64,000 nucleotides of DNA from Aeromonas tecta (GCF_000820185.1 NZ_CDCA01000020.1:62714-126713), one strand, 5' to 3'; positions 7,544 to 17,347 are shown, counted from the first letter of the stretch. Program-made: numbers and translations. The notes: generated from the letters alone by a model not told the origin.

Positions 7544-8908
7544 CTACAGCGCCTCAAGGGCCTCTGACAGTTTCTTCACCGGCACCACTTCCATGCCTTC
7601 GATGGGGTGCTTTGGCGCATTGGCGTGAGGAACGATCGCACGGCGGAAGCCATGCTTGGCCGCTTCCTGCAAGCGCTCCTGACCAGATGGCACTGGCCGG
7701 ATCTCGCCAGACAGCCCCACTTCGCCAAATACCACCAGATCCTTGGGCAGGGCCTGATCCCGGAAGCTGGAGACCATCGCCAGCAGCAGCGCGAGATCCG
7801 CGCTGGTCTCTTCGACCTTGACCCCACCAACCACGTTGATGAAGACATCCTGATCCGCCATCTGCAGGCCACCGTGGCGGTGCAGTACCGCCAGCAACAT
7901 GGCGAGGCGGTTGTGATCCATGCCCACCGCCACCCGCCGCGGGTTGGAAACCTGGGAGTAATCCACCAGCGCCTGCAACTCCACCAGCAGCGGCCGGGTC
8001 CCTTCCCAGATAACCACGACGATGGATCCCGGTGCCTGCTCCTCGCCCCGGCTCAGGAAGATGGCGGAGGGATTGCTCACCTCCTTCATGCCCTGCCCGG
8101 TCATGGCGAACACGCCAAGCTCGTTGACCGCCCCGAAGCGGTTCTTGTGGGAGCGCAGGGTGCGAAAACGCGAGTCATGGGCACCATCCAGCAGCACGGA
8201 GCAGTCGACGCAGTGCTCCAGCACCTTGGGGCCTGCCAGGGTGCCGTCCTTGGTGACGTGGCCCACCATGAAGATGGCGACGTGGTTCTGCTTGGCGTAG
8301 CGAGTGAGCAGCGCAGCCGATTCGCGCACCTGGGAGACGGAGCCGGGGGAGGACTGCACATCCGCCACGTGCATCACCTGAATCGAGTCGATGACCATGA
8401 TCTGTGGCTGCTCTTGCTGGGCGATGATGCAGATCTGCTCGACGCTGGTCTCGGACAACATCCGAAGCTTGTCGGTCGGCAACCCCAGCCGGCTGGCACG
8501 CATCGCCACCTGCTGCAGGGATTCTTCCCCGGTCACGTAGAGGGTCTTCATTCGCTCGGCCAGACCACACATGGTCTGCAGCAGCAGGGTCGACTTGCCC
8601 GCCCCCGGATTGCCGCCAATCAGGATGGCCGAGCCCGGCACCACGCCGCCGCCCAATACCCGATCCAGCTCCTTGAAACCCGAACCGAACCGGGGGATCT
8701 CGGTGGTGGCGACCTCCGCCAAGGTCTGTACCTGGCTGCCGATGGCACCGGCATAACCGGTGTAACGGGCGCTCTTGCCAGGGGTCGTGACCCCAAGCCG
8801 GACCTCGGTGATGGTGTTCCACTCCTTGCACTCGCCGCACTGACCTTGCCAGCGGGTGAAGTCGGCTCCACATTCGGTACAAACATAGGCGGTTTTGTTT
8901 TTGGCCAT
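7544..8908 (-). CDS. radA: DNA repair protein RadA
   Basis: A 454-residue RecA-related ATPase that drives branch migration in recombination intermediates. In order: a C4 zinc finger (YVCTECG, CGECKEW), the Walker A motif GGNPGAGKSTLL, the RadA-specific KNRFG motif (SHKNRFGAVNE) and a C-terminal Lon protease-like domain (VFGEVGLSGEIRP, PHANAPKHPIEGM). Length is the family's. It is divergent from the large PilZ gene. In V. cholerae, as I recall, radA also neighbours a PilZ gene and serB. Confidence 0.96.
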   Translation of the reverse strand: MAKNKTAYVCTECGADFTRWQGQCGECKEWNTITEVRLGVTTPGKSARYTGYAGAIGSQVQTLAEVATTEIPRFGSGFKELDRVLGGGVVPGSAILIGGNPGAGKSTLLLQTMCGLAERMKTLYVTGEESLQQVAMRASRLGLPTDKLRMLSETSVEQICIIAQQEQPQIMVIDSIQVMHVADVQSSPGSVSQVRESAALLTRYAKQNHVAIFMVGHVTKDGTLAGPKVLEHCVDCSVLLDGAHDSRFRTLRSHKNRFGAVNELGVFAMTGQGMKEVSNPSAIFLSRGEEQAPGSIVVVIWEGTRPLLVELQALVDYSQVSNPRRVAVGMDHNRLAMLLAVLHRHGGLQMADQDVFINVVGGVKVEETSADLALLLAMVSSFRDQALPKDLVVFGEVGLSGEIRPVPSGQERLQEAAKHGFRRAIVPHANAPKHPIEGMEVVPVKKLSEALEAL

Positions 8909-9008
8909 GGATAACTCGGGGACAGGATGATTTCCTGCTTGATATACTTGTTTGCGACCGACAGATCAAACCCAGAATCGGAAAAGTGACTTTCCGCGGC
9001 AGGAATAC

Positions 9009-11384
9009 ATGGATTCAGAACAACCACTACACCTGATAGAACAACTCGTCCCCCTGCTCAGAGAAAAGGATTTTGATGAGCTCTTCAACCGCCTGACCCA
9101 AAACGAGAACAACAACAGCCGATTCCTGCTCAAGATGGAGATCAAACGCAAGTGCAGTCCCTGCCGGCGGGTGATCGACATGCGCAATGAATTGAGCGAG
9201 CTCTGCCTGGTACACGAGTTCGAGGGGGTCACCCATTTCATGCCTGCCGAGGCTATCGAGCTGTTCCAGTCCCAATGCTATCTCTACCGCGACAGCTACA
9301 CCCTGGGGGTTTACGAGGCACTACACGGCTGGTACAAGTACCATCAGGGCCGGGGCGAGATCCTGTCCCTGCCGGTCAGCCCGTTTCGCCCCTTCGATGT
9401 CAGCGCCATCCCCTTTGCCAGCCACTATGGCCGGCAAGAGGAGCGGATGCATTTCAGCTCCCCCATGCTGCTCAGACTGGCTAACGGCGAGAAGCTGCTC
9501 GCCAAGAGTTCGGATATCTCCCTTGGCGGGATCCGGGTCTCGGTGCCCTATCTGCCCGACTACCAGACCGGCGATCAGCTCGATGTCCTCTTCACCGGGC
9601 TGGAGCGGGAGCATGCCAATCCCATCTTGCGCCAGCCGATCAGCTATCAGATCCTCGGGGAAGAGCACAAGGAGGGCAAATTCTGGCTGCGACTAGTGAA
9701 AAGTGGCGAGCACCCGAGCTTTGACAACTTCCTTGGCGAGTTCATCGAGCACAACCGCAGCCGCTATAGAGTCAGTGTCGATTACCTGTTGTCGGCGGCC
9801 ATCATCAAGGGGTACGAGCAGTTCTACCTGCCACGCATGACCGGCATGCCACTCTACTTCGGCAAGGGAGACAGCCCCGCGCTGGAGATAGCCCTGCGCA
9901 CCGAGAATAACCAGCACCTGCTCGAGTATTGGCGTGATGCCAAGAACCGCGACATGCTCGCCAGCCTCTTCACGGCGCCGCGCATGCACTCCCTAGTGCC
10001 AACTGGGGGCGGACTGCGCGAGACCCTGATTTACAGCTTCACCCATTCGGTGCGCAGCCATCTCTACTTCTTCTCCGCTACCCGGGAAGAGCTGCTGCAA
10101 AGCGGCCTGACCTCCCTGTTCTTTCAGGTCGGGGCACGCCGCCCCAGCTGGCGAGTCTACAAGTTCAGCCTGGAGGCCTGCACGCTGCACGAGGCCGATC
10201 TCGATAGCCAGCAGGCAGGAGAGGCGCACCAGTTACAAGACATGCTGCTGCGCGAGCGGCTTCAGCAGATAGGCTATGTCGGCCTGTTGCAGGAGGTCGG
10301 GCTCGACAACCAGCGCGACGAGTTCCGCTTTGATGCCAACTTGCCCCACAACGCCAACGATCTGCAGCGCTTCGGCCACGACATCGGTGCCACGCCCTTC
10401 GAGATAGAGACGCTGCACTACGTGCAATTGCGCAAAGAGGCACGCTACAGCCACAAGACTGCGGTCGTGATCCACCACAAGGGACGCGCCTGGATTGGCT
10501 GGACCCGCGACATCTCTGCCCATGGCATGCAGATTGAGCTGGAGGAGCCGCTTGAGGGGGAGAAGGGAGAGATCATCACAGTCGCCCTGCCCCGACTGCA
10601 GGATCTGGCCAAGAGTATGGATCTGCAGCGCTTGTCCTACCGGCTGGTCAGTCTCAACCTGAGCCGTACCGTGCTGCATCTGTGTATCGAAGGAGAGCCT
10701 GGCCGTCATATCGGCCATCAATTCTTCAGCCTGCTGATCGAGAGCAACCAGAACAAGCTCAAGACCACCAAGGAGCACAGACGCTACCGCGGCATGGCAC
10801 GGGCACTGCGCAACATCTTCACCCATCACATCTTCAACACGCCGGTCTACATCAACAAGCTCAAGGCGGCGCCCAGACCTGCCGCCGTGGGACTTGCCCC
10901 CCGGCCACGCAGCCTCTCGCGTCTGCTGCACGCCTGCGCCGAACACGAAGAGCTGGCCAACCTCTACCCATTTTTCCAGGGGGGATTGATCAAGACCCTG
11001 CTGCTCAACCCCTTGCGCGCCATCGAGCGGGAGGACAAGCCAAAAGAGGAGGAGGTGTATATCGCCAGCCTGCACTCTCAGGGCGGAGCCCCGCTGTTTC
11101 GCAGTCGGCTGGCCAGCAGCTTCCCGTCACCCGAAGATAAACGCCGCTTCGTCGAGCTGGCCCTGCAGCAGGGAGAGTTCTATTCGGTACTGGTTGGTAT
11201 CTCCCGCACCGGCCGCCCCGATACCAGCTTCATCGCCAATGAGCTGGACTACATCGCTAAGTTCGCCATTCACAAGGCCAAGAAGCTGGAAGAGGAGCTG
11301 TGGAGTGTGATGGGAGTGGGTGAGCTGACCGACACCACACTGGCCACCCTGTTCCGGTTCGGTATCACACCGCCCACGAGTTGA
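9009..11384 (+). CDS. Large PilZ-domain protein with two PilZ-like barrels (PlzC-like by position)
   Basis: 791 residues, one of the largest PilZ proteins. Two PilZ-like barrels are visible: one near residues 140-230 with KSSDISLGGIRVSVPY, and one near residues 475-570 beginning RKEARYSHKTAVV with TRDISAHGMQIEL. In the first, the arginines are YGRQEERMHFSS, so c-di-GMP binding is plausible but not canonical. The ATG at 9009 follows AGGAAT; the frame is open further upstream. The location between radA and serB is that of V. cholerae VC2344 (plzC), from memory. The long linker and the C-terminal third have no recognised domain. Confidence 0.88.
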   Translation: MDSEQPLHLIEQLVPLLREKDFDELFNRLTQNENNNSRFLLKMEIKRKCSPCRRVIDMRNELSELCLVHEFEGVTHFMPAEAIELFQSQCYLYRDSYTLGVYEALHGWYKYHQGRGEILSLPVSPFRPFDVSAIPFASHYGRQEERMHFSSPMLLRLANGEKLLAKSSDISLGGIRVSVPYLPDYQTGDQLDVLFTGLEREHANPILRQPISYQILGEEHKEGKFWLRLVKSGEHPSFDNFLGEFIEHNRSRYRVSVDYLLSAAIIKGYEQFYLPRMTGMPLYFGKGDSPALEIALRTENNQHLLEYWRDAKNRDMLASLFTAPRMHSLVPTGGGLRETLIYSFTHSVRSHLYFFSATREELLQSGLTSLFFQVGARRPSWRVYKFSLEACTLHEADLDSQQAGEAHQLQDMLLRERLQQIGYVGLLQEVGLDNQRDEFRFDANLPHNANDLQRFGHDIGATPFEIETLHYVQLRKEARYSHKTAVVIHHKGRAWIGWTRDISAHGMQIELEEPLEGEKGEIITVALPRLQDLAKSMDLQRLSYRLVSLNLSRTVLHLCIEGEPGRHIGHQFFSLLIESNQNKLKTTKEHRRYRGMARALRNIFTHHIFNTPVYINKLKAAPRPAAVGLAPRPRSLSRLLHACAEHEELANLYPFFQGGLIKTLLLNPLRAIEREDKPKEEEVYIASLHSQGGAPLFRSRLASSFPSPEDKRRFVELALQQGEFYSVLVGISRTGRPDTSFIANELDYIAKFAIHKAKKLEEELWSVMGVGELTDTTLATLFRFGITPPTS

Positions 11385-11441
11385 CCGCCCACCGCGGCAC
11401 CATCAGCAGGTGACACAATCAGCAGACGGTTCACTAAGCAG

Positions 11442-11469
11442 AAAGGGCAGCCCTGGTGGGCTGCCCTTT
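11442..11469. terminator. Bidirectional terminator
   Basis: AAAGGGCAGCCC / GGGCTGCCCTTT with a TGGT loop between the convergent PilZ and hydrolase genes. Confidence 0.9.
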
Positions 11470-11502
11470 CTATTGCGGTTGGTTGTCTGATGCCAGCTGA
11501 AC

Positions 11503-12408
11503 TCAGGCCGCCTGCGGGTCACTCAGCCAGGCGAGGATCTGCGGGAAATGATCCTCCTGGGCCTGGGGGGCCGTCAGCATGTTGATGTGGTCATAATCGA
11601 GCCGGTTGCCATTATCCAGCCCGAGCCGGGTATGGCGGGCGACAGATCCCATCTCGGTGCTGAAACGGCGCACATCGATGGGGTGACCCAACACCTTGTC
11701 GGCCTTGGCCGAGATCATCCAGAGTGGCGGCCACTGCACCCGAGTCGCCGCCTCGTCATAGGCAAAGCCATCGTGGGGATCCTGCCAGGGGCCGCATTTC
11801 ACCCAGGGGATCGTCTCTTGCAGGTAGCGCAGGGGTTCATCATCTGCCCCCATCTTCAGCTTGCGCGCCGCCAAAAAGCCACTGTTGCGCGCCAGCCAGG
11901 GCGCCAGCCGGTTCCAGACCAGATCCACCTTCAACCAGCGTTCCGGATTTTGCACCGAGACACCCCGCTTGGTGCCAAAAAACACCAGACTGGCGATCTG
12001 GTCGGCAAGCTCGGGGAAGCGAGCCAGGGTCGATGCCATGAGCACCCCACCCCAGGAGTGCGCCATCCAGTGCACCCTGGCCCCCGTGTGACGGGCCGCG
12101 ACCCAGTGTTGCAGCGCGGGCACATCTTCTGTGATGAGCTCATGCTGGCCATGTCCGGCTTGCTCGGCGATGGCCGGGGTACTCAGCCCCCGACCCCGCA
12201 GATCCGCCACATAGACCTGATAACCGTGTCGGGCCAGATAACAGGCCAGCCCCTTGCCCGACTCGGTATAGAAGATACGGCCGTTCTCGATGGCGCCATG
12301 CACCATCAGGATGGGCTCGGCATGCACCGCCACTCGGGGTTGAATGTGCCGCACATGCAGTTGATGTTCGCCGCAGGGAATAAACAGGGATTGTTGTAAC
12401 AGTTCCAT
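11503..12408 (-). CDS. Alpha/beta hydrolase
   Basis: A 301-residue alpha/beta-hydrolase. Visible elements are the oxyanion region ILMVHGAIENGRIF, the nucleophile elbow AHSWGG (serine in an A-x-S-x-G version of GxSxG), an acid candidate in MISAKADKVLG and the terminal histidine in DYDHINML. No signal peptide is seen. I chose ATG 12408, which lies 13 bases behind a strong AGGAGG; no closer start codon exists. It starts 29 bp after serB and is probably cotranscribed with it. The substrate is unknown. Confidence 0.88.
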   Translation of the reverse strand: MELLQQSLFIPCGEHQLHVRHIQPRVAVHAEPILMVHGAIENGRIFYTESGKGLACYLARHGYQVYVADLRGRGLSTPAIAEQAGHGQHELITEDVPALQHWVAARHTGARVHWMAHSWGGVLMASTLARFPELADQIASLVFFGTKRGVSVQNPERWLKVDLVWNRLAPWLARNSGFLAARKLKMGADDEPLRYLQETIPWVKCGPWQDPHDGFAYDEAATRVQWPPLWMISAKADKVLGHPIDVRRFSTEMGSVARHTRLGLDNGNRLDYDHINMLTAPQAQEDHFPQILAWLSDPQAA

Positions 12409-12437
12409 CTTGATAACAGGTCCTCCTTGACCCTTGT

Positions 12438-13442
12438 TCAGTGCCAGCGCCGTTCGCGGCAAGAGAGAGCGCCGAGCAGACAGAGCACCCCTTCCAGATC
12501 ATGATGATTGAGGGTGGCGGCCGCCTGGGCGCGCACCAGCGGTTTGGCGTGGATGGCGATGCCGAGCCCAGCCACGGCCATCATCTTGAGATCGTTGGCC
12601 CCATCTCCGACCGCCACCGTCTGAGCGAGGCGGATGCCATGCTCTACCGCCAGCTGCTGCAACACCTCGGCCTTGACGGCGGCATCCACGATGCGGCCGC
12701 TCACCTGTCCGGTCAGGCGGCCATCCTCGGTCATCAACTCATTGGCGAAGATGGCATCCAGCCCCAGCGCCTGCTGCAACTCGCCGGCGAAACGGGTAAA
12801 ACCACCCGAGGCAATCGCCACCTTCCAACCTGCCTGCCTGAGGGTTTCGACCATCAGCTGCAGGCCCGGCATCCAGGGCATGTTGGCCGCCACCTCATCG
12901 AGGATGGCGACGGGTGCCCCCTCCAGCAGGGCGACCCGGCTGCGCAGGCTGTCGGCAAATTCCAGCTTGCCCTGCATGGCGGCCGCGGTCACCGCAGAGA
13001 CCTGTTCCCCCACGCCAGCCAGACGGGCTATCTCGTCGATGCACTCGATCTGGATGGCGGTGGAGTCCATGTCCATCACCAACAGGCCCGGCTCGCTCAA
13101 GCTGGGCAAGGCAGGCAGATGGCAGACATCGATGTCCCACTCTTGCGCCTTGAGGGCTTGTACCAGCGCGGGCGAGAAACGATCCGTACCGAGCAGCAGC
13201 ACCGGAATACCGGCCTGCTCCCCCGTGGGGTAGAGGCTCGCATCGCCCCCCTGGCTGGCCAGCAGGGTCGCCAGACGGTGCAGATGACAGGCACCGAGCG
13301 TCTTGCCAAACAACACCACCCAGGCAGTATCATGAGACTGGGTAGCGGGCAGCAGGGCTTCTGGAGTTAGCTGCCAGCAGGGTGCGCCGCACAGGGCCGC
13401 GGGCCAGTCGGACAGGGAGGGGGGGAGCTGGGACAACAACAT
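12438..13442 (-). CDS. serB: Phosphoserine phosphatase
   Basis: A 334-residue HAD-superfamily enzyme for the last step of serine synthesis. HAD motif I is VMDMDSTAIQIECIDEIARL, motif II the serine in VAIASGGFTRF, motif III the lysine before AEVLQQLAVEHG, and motif IV VGDGANDLKMM. The N-terminal 110 residues are the ACT-like regulatory region found in gammaproteobacterial SerB. An in-frame ATG at 13469 has no ribosome site, so 13442 is used. It is divergent from ytjB, as in E. coli. Confidence 0.95.
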   Translation of the reverse strand: MLLSQLPPSLSDWPAALCGAPCWQLTPEALLPATQSHDTAWVVLFGKTLGACHLHRLATLLASQGGDASLYPTGEQAGIPVLLLGTDRFSPALVQALKAQEWDIDVCHLPALPSLSEPGLLVMDMDSTAIQIECIDEIARLAGVGEQVSAVTAAAMQGKLEFADSLRSRVALLEGAPVAILDEVAANMPWMPGLQLMVETLRQAGWKVAIASGGFTRFAGELQQALGLDAIFANELMTEDGRLTGQVSGRIVDAAVKAEVLQQLAVEHGIRLAQTVAVGDGANDLKMMAVAGLGIAIHAKPLVRAQAAATLNHHDLEGVLCLLGALSCRERRWH

Positions 13443-13567
13443 AGAGGTGACACCTTCCTTGGGGATCATGGGTTCATCATGCTGGCCCAGAGTAGCGTAT
13501 TGCTTTTTGTACAGGCAAGCGCCAAGATCCCGCCACCTTATCCATTCACCACACGAGGCTCAGCGCT

Positions 13568-14206
13568 TTGCGTCATCTCCCCATCAAACGTGTCATCAGC
13601 CTGGTGGCTGGCTGCCTGCTCGGCCTCTGGGTACTGGCTCTGCTTATTCATATGCAGGGAGAGAGCCAGGCTGCGCTGCACAGCGCGGCCCGCGATCGGG
13701 CTCAGGCGCTGGTCGCCTATGCCGCCCGTGACATGAAGCGCTGGATCAAGGAAGACAAGGAGAGCGAGCTGGAGCGACTGGCCCAGGATCTGGCCGCCGA
13801 GCCGGAGATCCTCGATGTCACCCTCTACGATGCCCGCGGCATCCCCCTCGCCCAGTCGGATCAGGCCGTTCCGCTGGAGAGCCTGCTGCCCATCGGGGCC
13901 GACAACAAGTCGCTGCCGGAGCAAGGCAAGGGCCGTATCCAGTTCGTACAAGAGATCCAGGATGGGAACCTGACCCTCGGCTACCTGCGCATCACCCTGG
14001 AAGAGCAGAAACTGCTGGCGACTCAGGACACCCGCCTTAAGGTTAGCCAGGAGAAACAGCGGCTGATGCTGCTGATCATGCTGCTGGCAGGCCTGCTTAT
14101 CTCCTATGGCGTGCGTCGCAACTACATGCGGGTCCGCAAGCACAAGAAGAGAACAAACCCGGCGCAGCCGCCCAGCGAGAACGCCCCTCCCCCCGGCATA
14201 GAATAA
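13568..14206 (+). CDS. ytjB: YtjB/SMP-family membrane protein
   Basis: A 212-residue inner-membrane protein with two transmembrane helices (residues about 9-29, VISLVAGCLLGLWVLALLI; and about 170-185, LMLLIMLLAGLLISYGV) that enclose a periplasmic domain. The cytoplasmic tail is basic then proline-rich. The divergent position next to serB and the topology match E. coli YtjB (Smp/AhpA). The start appears to be TTG at 13568, behind GAGG at a long spacing; a GTG at about 13601 would cut into the first helix. Biochemical function is not known to me. Confidence 0.82.
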   Translation: MRHLPIKRVISLVAGCLLGLWVLALLIHMQGESQAALHSAARDRAQALVAYAARDMKRWIKEDKESELERLAQDLAAEPEILDVTLYDARGIPLAQSDQAVPLESLLPIGADNKSLPEQGKGRIQFVQEIQDGNLTLGYLRITLEEQKLLATQDTRLKVSQEKQRLMLLIMLLAGLLISYGVRRNYMRVRKHKKRTNPAQPPSENAPPPGIE

Positions 14207-14708
14207 GGCGCTGTTCGCAAAACCTGTTGGTCTTGCTACTCCCCCCAACTGTTCGAGTATCTGATCGAGATGACTATCGAGACGCTTGGCACCGTCGTCG
14301 CTAAAGCGCTCGTTAACGAGGTGACGACCTATGGTCACCTCATGCAGCAGCCTCTTGACCAGCCTATCCCGCCATTTTCGCTGCATCAGTACTCAACTTT
14401 GCTATGCGTAGATCTTCTCCATCACCAAGTGAGTTGATTGAATTTCAATCCCACCGAAGACCATATCCCATCGCCCTTCACTTCTCAGGTCTACCCATCG
14501 GATTTGGTCAGGTTACGGTGTTCGGGCGTAGCTTGAGGCAGAAGAAAACGAATTTTTTACGCCTTTCCAGCCGGTTTTGGGTGTGATCTCGATTCGTGGT
14601 TTATGTTTTCGGTATGACACACCCGCATTGAATACGATGAGATACAACATTCGTGGACATCATCGGGCAAGAGGTGCATCAACCACTCCAGCAGAAGGAA
14701 GCAAGAGC
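14207..14708. other. 502-bp intergenic region before the DUF3300 gene
   Basis: No convincing gene: the short frames across it show no domain and no ribosome site. GC is lower than around it near 14395-14660. The promoter of the DUF3300/DUF2950 pair should lie within 14590-14690. The GATCGAGATGACTATCGAGAC stretch near 14263 contains a short GATCGAGA/CTATCGAG repeat of unknown meaning. Confidence 0.45.
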
Positions 14709-16406
14709 ATGAAGCAACCCCTATTTCGCCGTAGCGTGTTGGCGGCCGTGATCGCCCTCAGCACGGTATTGGCTGCCTGCAGAGAGGAGCCGCCTGCCGT
14801 CACACAAAATGTTCAGCCCAGCGTGGCCTCTGCTGCCAGCACAACCGGCGCTGCCAGCCCTGCGGTCGCACCACAAACGCAACCCGTTAACGCACCAGCA
14901 TCGAAATATACCCCAGAGGCGCTCGAAACCCTGCTTGCGCCCGTCGCGCTTTACCCGGATGCGGTATTGTCTCAGGTGTTGGCCAGCGCCACCAATCCGC
15001 AAGAGGTGCTCGATGCCGGCAACTGGCTGGTCGCCCACCCCAATCTCAAGGGGAAAGAGCTGACCGCCGCCATTGCGCCGCTGGGCTTTACGCCGCCGAC
15101 CATGTCGCTGATGCACTTCCCAACCGTCATGGACATGATGTGCTTGAAGATGGATTGGACAACGGAGCTGGGCAGTGCCTTCCTGGCCGATGAGCCGGGC
15201 GTACTGGCAGCAGTTCAGCGCCTGCGTCAACAAGCGATGGAGGTGGGCAACCTGAAAGACTCAGAACAGATGAAAGTGGCCAAGGATGAGCAGAACAATC
15301 AGCAGATCGTCACCATTGCGCCTGCCAACCCTGACGTCGTTTACGTCCCACAATACGACCCAAGCGCCGTCTATAGCCCGCCAGCTGCTGGGCCAGCCCC
15401 CGCGCCGGTGACCACAGCAACCACGACAACGACCGTGCCTGCAGCAACGACCACGACAGTGGTGGAACATGACGATCACGACAACGATGATGAATACGAC
15501 CGCGGTGATATGGTCTTGACGGGCTTGCTCGCCTTTGGCGCAGGCATGTTGGTCAACGAGGTCTTCAACGACGATGATGAGGGCGATTATTATTACCCTC
15601 GGTGGGGATCAGGTTATCCCAGCGGTTACGCTCCCTATCGTTACAACCCCAACTATGGCAATGGTTTTCGCCCCACCAACGGATACAACCGTCCGGTCAA
15701 CTATCAGCGGGGCTCTAACAACAATATTTATATCAACGCCAAGGGGAACGATTACTTCAACAAGTTTGAACGCGGCCCCAATAACTACCTGCGCCAAGCC
15801 AACAGCCCCATCACGGCGGCGCGCCCCAACCGCCCTGAGCTGGCTACCTTGGGACAACGTTCGCTGAATAACGCGGCAGGGGCTGTCCAACGGGATGTCA
15901 CACCGAAAGGGAGTTATGCAGGGATCAATCGCCAGCCTAAAAGCGAATACGCTGGCGCACCGCGCGCTGTCAATGAGGTGAACAGAGAAGCTCGCGTCAC
16001 CGCGCCGAAGGGAACCTATGCGGGAGCCAACCGCCAACTCAACAGCGAAAGTGCCAAGGCGACGCGCGACGCTAGACAGGCGAACAGGGAGGCGAATGTG
16101 GCCCAACGCACGCCGCGCCAGGGCAACTATGCCGGAGACAAGGTCAAGCGGCAGCAAATTACGCCACAGACCGCTGGAGCCCGTGATCGCGGCTATGTCC
16201 AACCACGAGCCACTCACAACAAGAGCACGGCACAGACTGCAACACGCAGAGCACCTGCGGCCTCGGCCTCAACCTCAAGGAGTGCCTTCCAAGGGGTACA
16301 TAATACGGGCAGAACCGAGCGCGCCGCCAGCCAACGTGGGCGCGAAAGTGTGGCTAGGAGCGCGCATACCGGGCGCAACACTCAACCCAGACGGAGTACG
16401 CGATAA
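14709..16406 (+). CDS. DUF3300 lipoprotein
   Basis: A 565-residue predicted lipoprotein. The signal peptide (MKQPLFRRSVLAAVIALSTV) ends in the lipobox LAAC, cysteine at residue about 23. Residues 65-215 form the DUF3300 domain (LETLLAPVALYPDAVLSQVL ... PDVVYVPQYDP). A threonine-rich spacer, a hydrophobic segment (VLTGLLAFGAGMLVNEVF) and a Gly/Tyr/Asn-rich part follow. The C-terminal 200 residues are low-complexity, Arg/Gln/Ala-rich and contain imperfect repeats such as KGSYAGINRQ / KGTYAGANRQ / QGNYAGDKVK. The start at 14709 is set by the signal peptide. It is coupled to the DUF2950 gene by a TAATG overlap. Function unknown; envelope location is likely. Confidence 0.9.
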   Translation: MKQPLFRRSVLAAVIALSTVLAACREEPPAVTQNVQPSVASAASTTGAASPAVAPQTQPVNAPASKYTPEALETLLAPVALYPDAVLSQVLASATNPQEVLDAGNWLVAHPNLKGKELTAAIAPLGFTPPTMSLMHFPTVMDMMCLKMDWTTELGSAFLADEPGVLAAVQRLRQQAMEVGNLKDSEQMKVAKDEQNNQQIVTIAPANPDVVYVPQYDPSAVYSPPAAGPAPAPVTTATTTTTVPAATTTTVVEHDDHDNDDEYDRGDMVLTGLLAFGAGMLVNEVFNDDDEGDYYYPRWGSGYPSGYAPYRYNPNYGNGFRPTNGYNRPVNYQRGSNNNIYINAKGNDYFNKFERGPNNYLRQANSPITAARPNRPELATLGQRSLNNAAGAVQRDVTPKGSYAGINRQPKSEYAGAPRAVNEVNREARVTAPKGTYAGANRQLNSESAKATRDARQANREANVAQRTPRQGNYAGDKVKRQQITPQTAGARDRGYVQPRATHNKSTAQTATRRAPAASASTSRSAFQGVHNTGRTERAASQRGRESVARSAHTGRNTQPRRSTR

Positions 16407-17347
16407 TGAAGCGTTTGTTGAAATGGAGTTGGGCCCCCTCATGGGGTTTGGCCCTGCTGGCCCTGGTCTGCGCCAGCGATACAAGCGCCATGGCACCGCG
16501 AACCTTCGCCACCCCGGATGAGGCAGTGCAGGCTCTGATCACGGCCTTGGAGAAGAACGATGTCACCGCACTGACGCAGTTGCTCGGCGAAAAGAGTGAG
16601 GAGGCCATCACCTCGGGGGATGAGGTGGCCGATGCCAATGATCGCGCCGCCTTCGTCGCGAGCTTCAAGAGCAAGCACCAACTGGTGGCCGACGGTAAGG
16701 ATAAAATGATACTGGTCGTGGGGGAGTCTGATTGGCCACTGCCAATCCCTCTCGTGGCCTCAGATGGCAAGTGGTATCTCGATGGTGCCGCAGGTGCCAA
16801 AGAGATCGTCTATCGCCGCATCGGTCGAAATGAGTTGGGGGCGATTGCGGTGTGCCGTGGCTTCATCGACGCACAGCTAGAGTACGCTGCCATGGGGCAT
16901 GATGGCCAAACAGCGGGGATCTTTGCGGCAAAACTGCGCAGTGATGCAGGGCAACAAAATGGACTCTATTGGCCTGTAGGCAAGGGGGAACCAGCAAGCC
17001 CGGCCGGAGAGGAGGTCGTCAGTGCCGCGGCAGAGGGCTACAAAGCTGTGGTCGGTCAACGCACCCCGTATCATGGCTATTACTACCGTATCTTGTATGC
17101 CCAAGGAGCCGCTGCCAATGGAGGGAAGAAAGAGTACTTTGTCGACGGGCAATTAAGAGACGGTGTCGCCCTGATCGCCTGGCCGGCCGATTATTCCGCC
17201 AGTGGAGTGATGACCTTCATGGTGAATCACGAGGGGCGGGTTTATCAAAAGGATCTAGGGGCCGACACGGCAACGGCCGTTGAGGCGATCCAGCTGTTCG
17301 ATCCCGATAAGAGCTGGTCGCTGGTGGTCAGTAAAGAGGGTGATTAG
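16406..17347 (+). CDS. DUF2950 exported protein
   Basis: A 313-residue protein with a signal peptide (MKRLLKWSWAPSWGLALLAL ... SDTSAMA). The body contains FATPDEAVQALITALEKND, the WYLDGAAGAKEIVYRRIGRN segment and the end MTFMVNHEGRVYQKDLG, all typical of DUF2950. The family commonly stands next to DUF3300, as it does here with a one-base stop/start overlap (TAATG), so the two proteins are made together and probably interact in the envelope. It reads ATPDEAV near the start of the mature domain. No catalytic motif is seen. Confidence 0.9.
   Translation: MKRLLKWSWAPSWGLALLALVCASDTSAMAPRTFATPDEAVQALITALEKNDVTALTQLLGEKSEEAITSGDEVADANDRAAFVASFKSKHQLVADGKDKMILVVGESDWPLPIPLVASDGKWYLDGAAGAKEIVYRRIGRNELGAIAVCRGFIDAQLEYAAMGHDGQTAGIFAAKLRSDAGQQNGLYWPVGKGEPASPAGEEVVSAAAEGYKAVVGQRTPYHGYYYRILYAQGAAANGGKKEYFVDGQLRDGVALIAWPADYSASGVMTFMVNHEGRVYQKDLGADTATAVEAIQLFDPDKSWSLVVSKEGD

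Noticed and set aside
7607-8914. Long plus-strand open frame of 435 codons across radA
   Set aside because: It is the antisense of radA, rich in His/Gln/Gly, with no domain; radA on the minus strand has all family motifs.
13538-14386. Minus-strand frame extending beyond ytjB
   Set aside because: The part antisense to ytjB is a shadow, and the part in the intergenic region (DRLVKRLLHEVTIGRHLVNE) has no family or ribosome site that I can support.
14207-14708. Remnant of an insertion sequence
   Set aside because: I looked for terminal inverted repeats and transposase motifs and found none that I could support.
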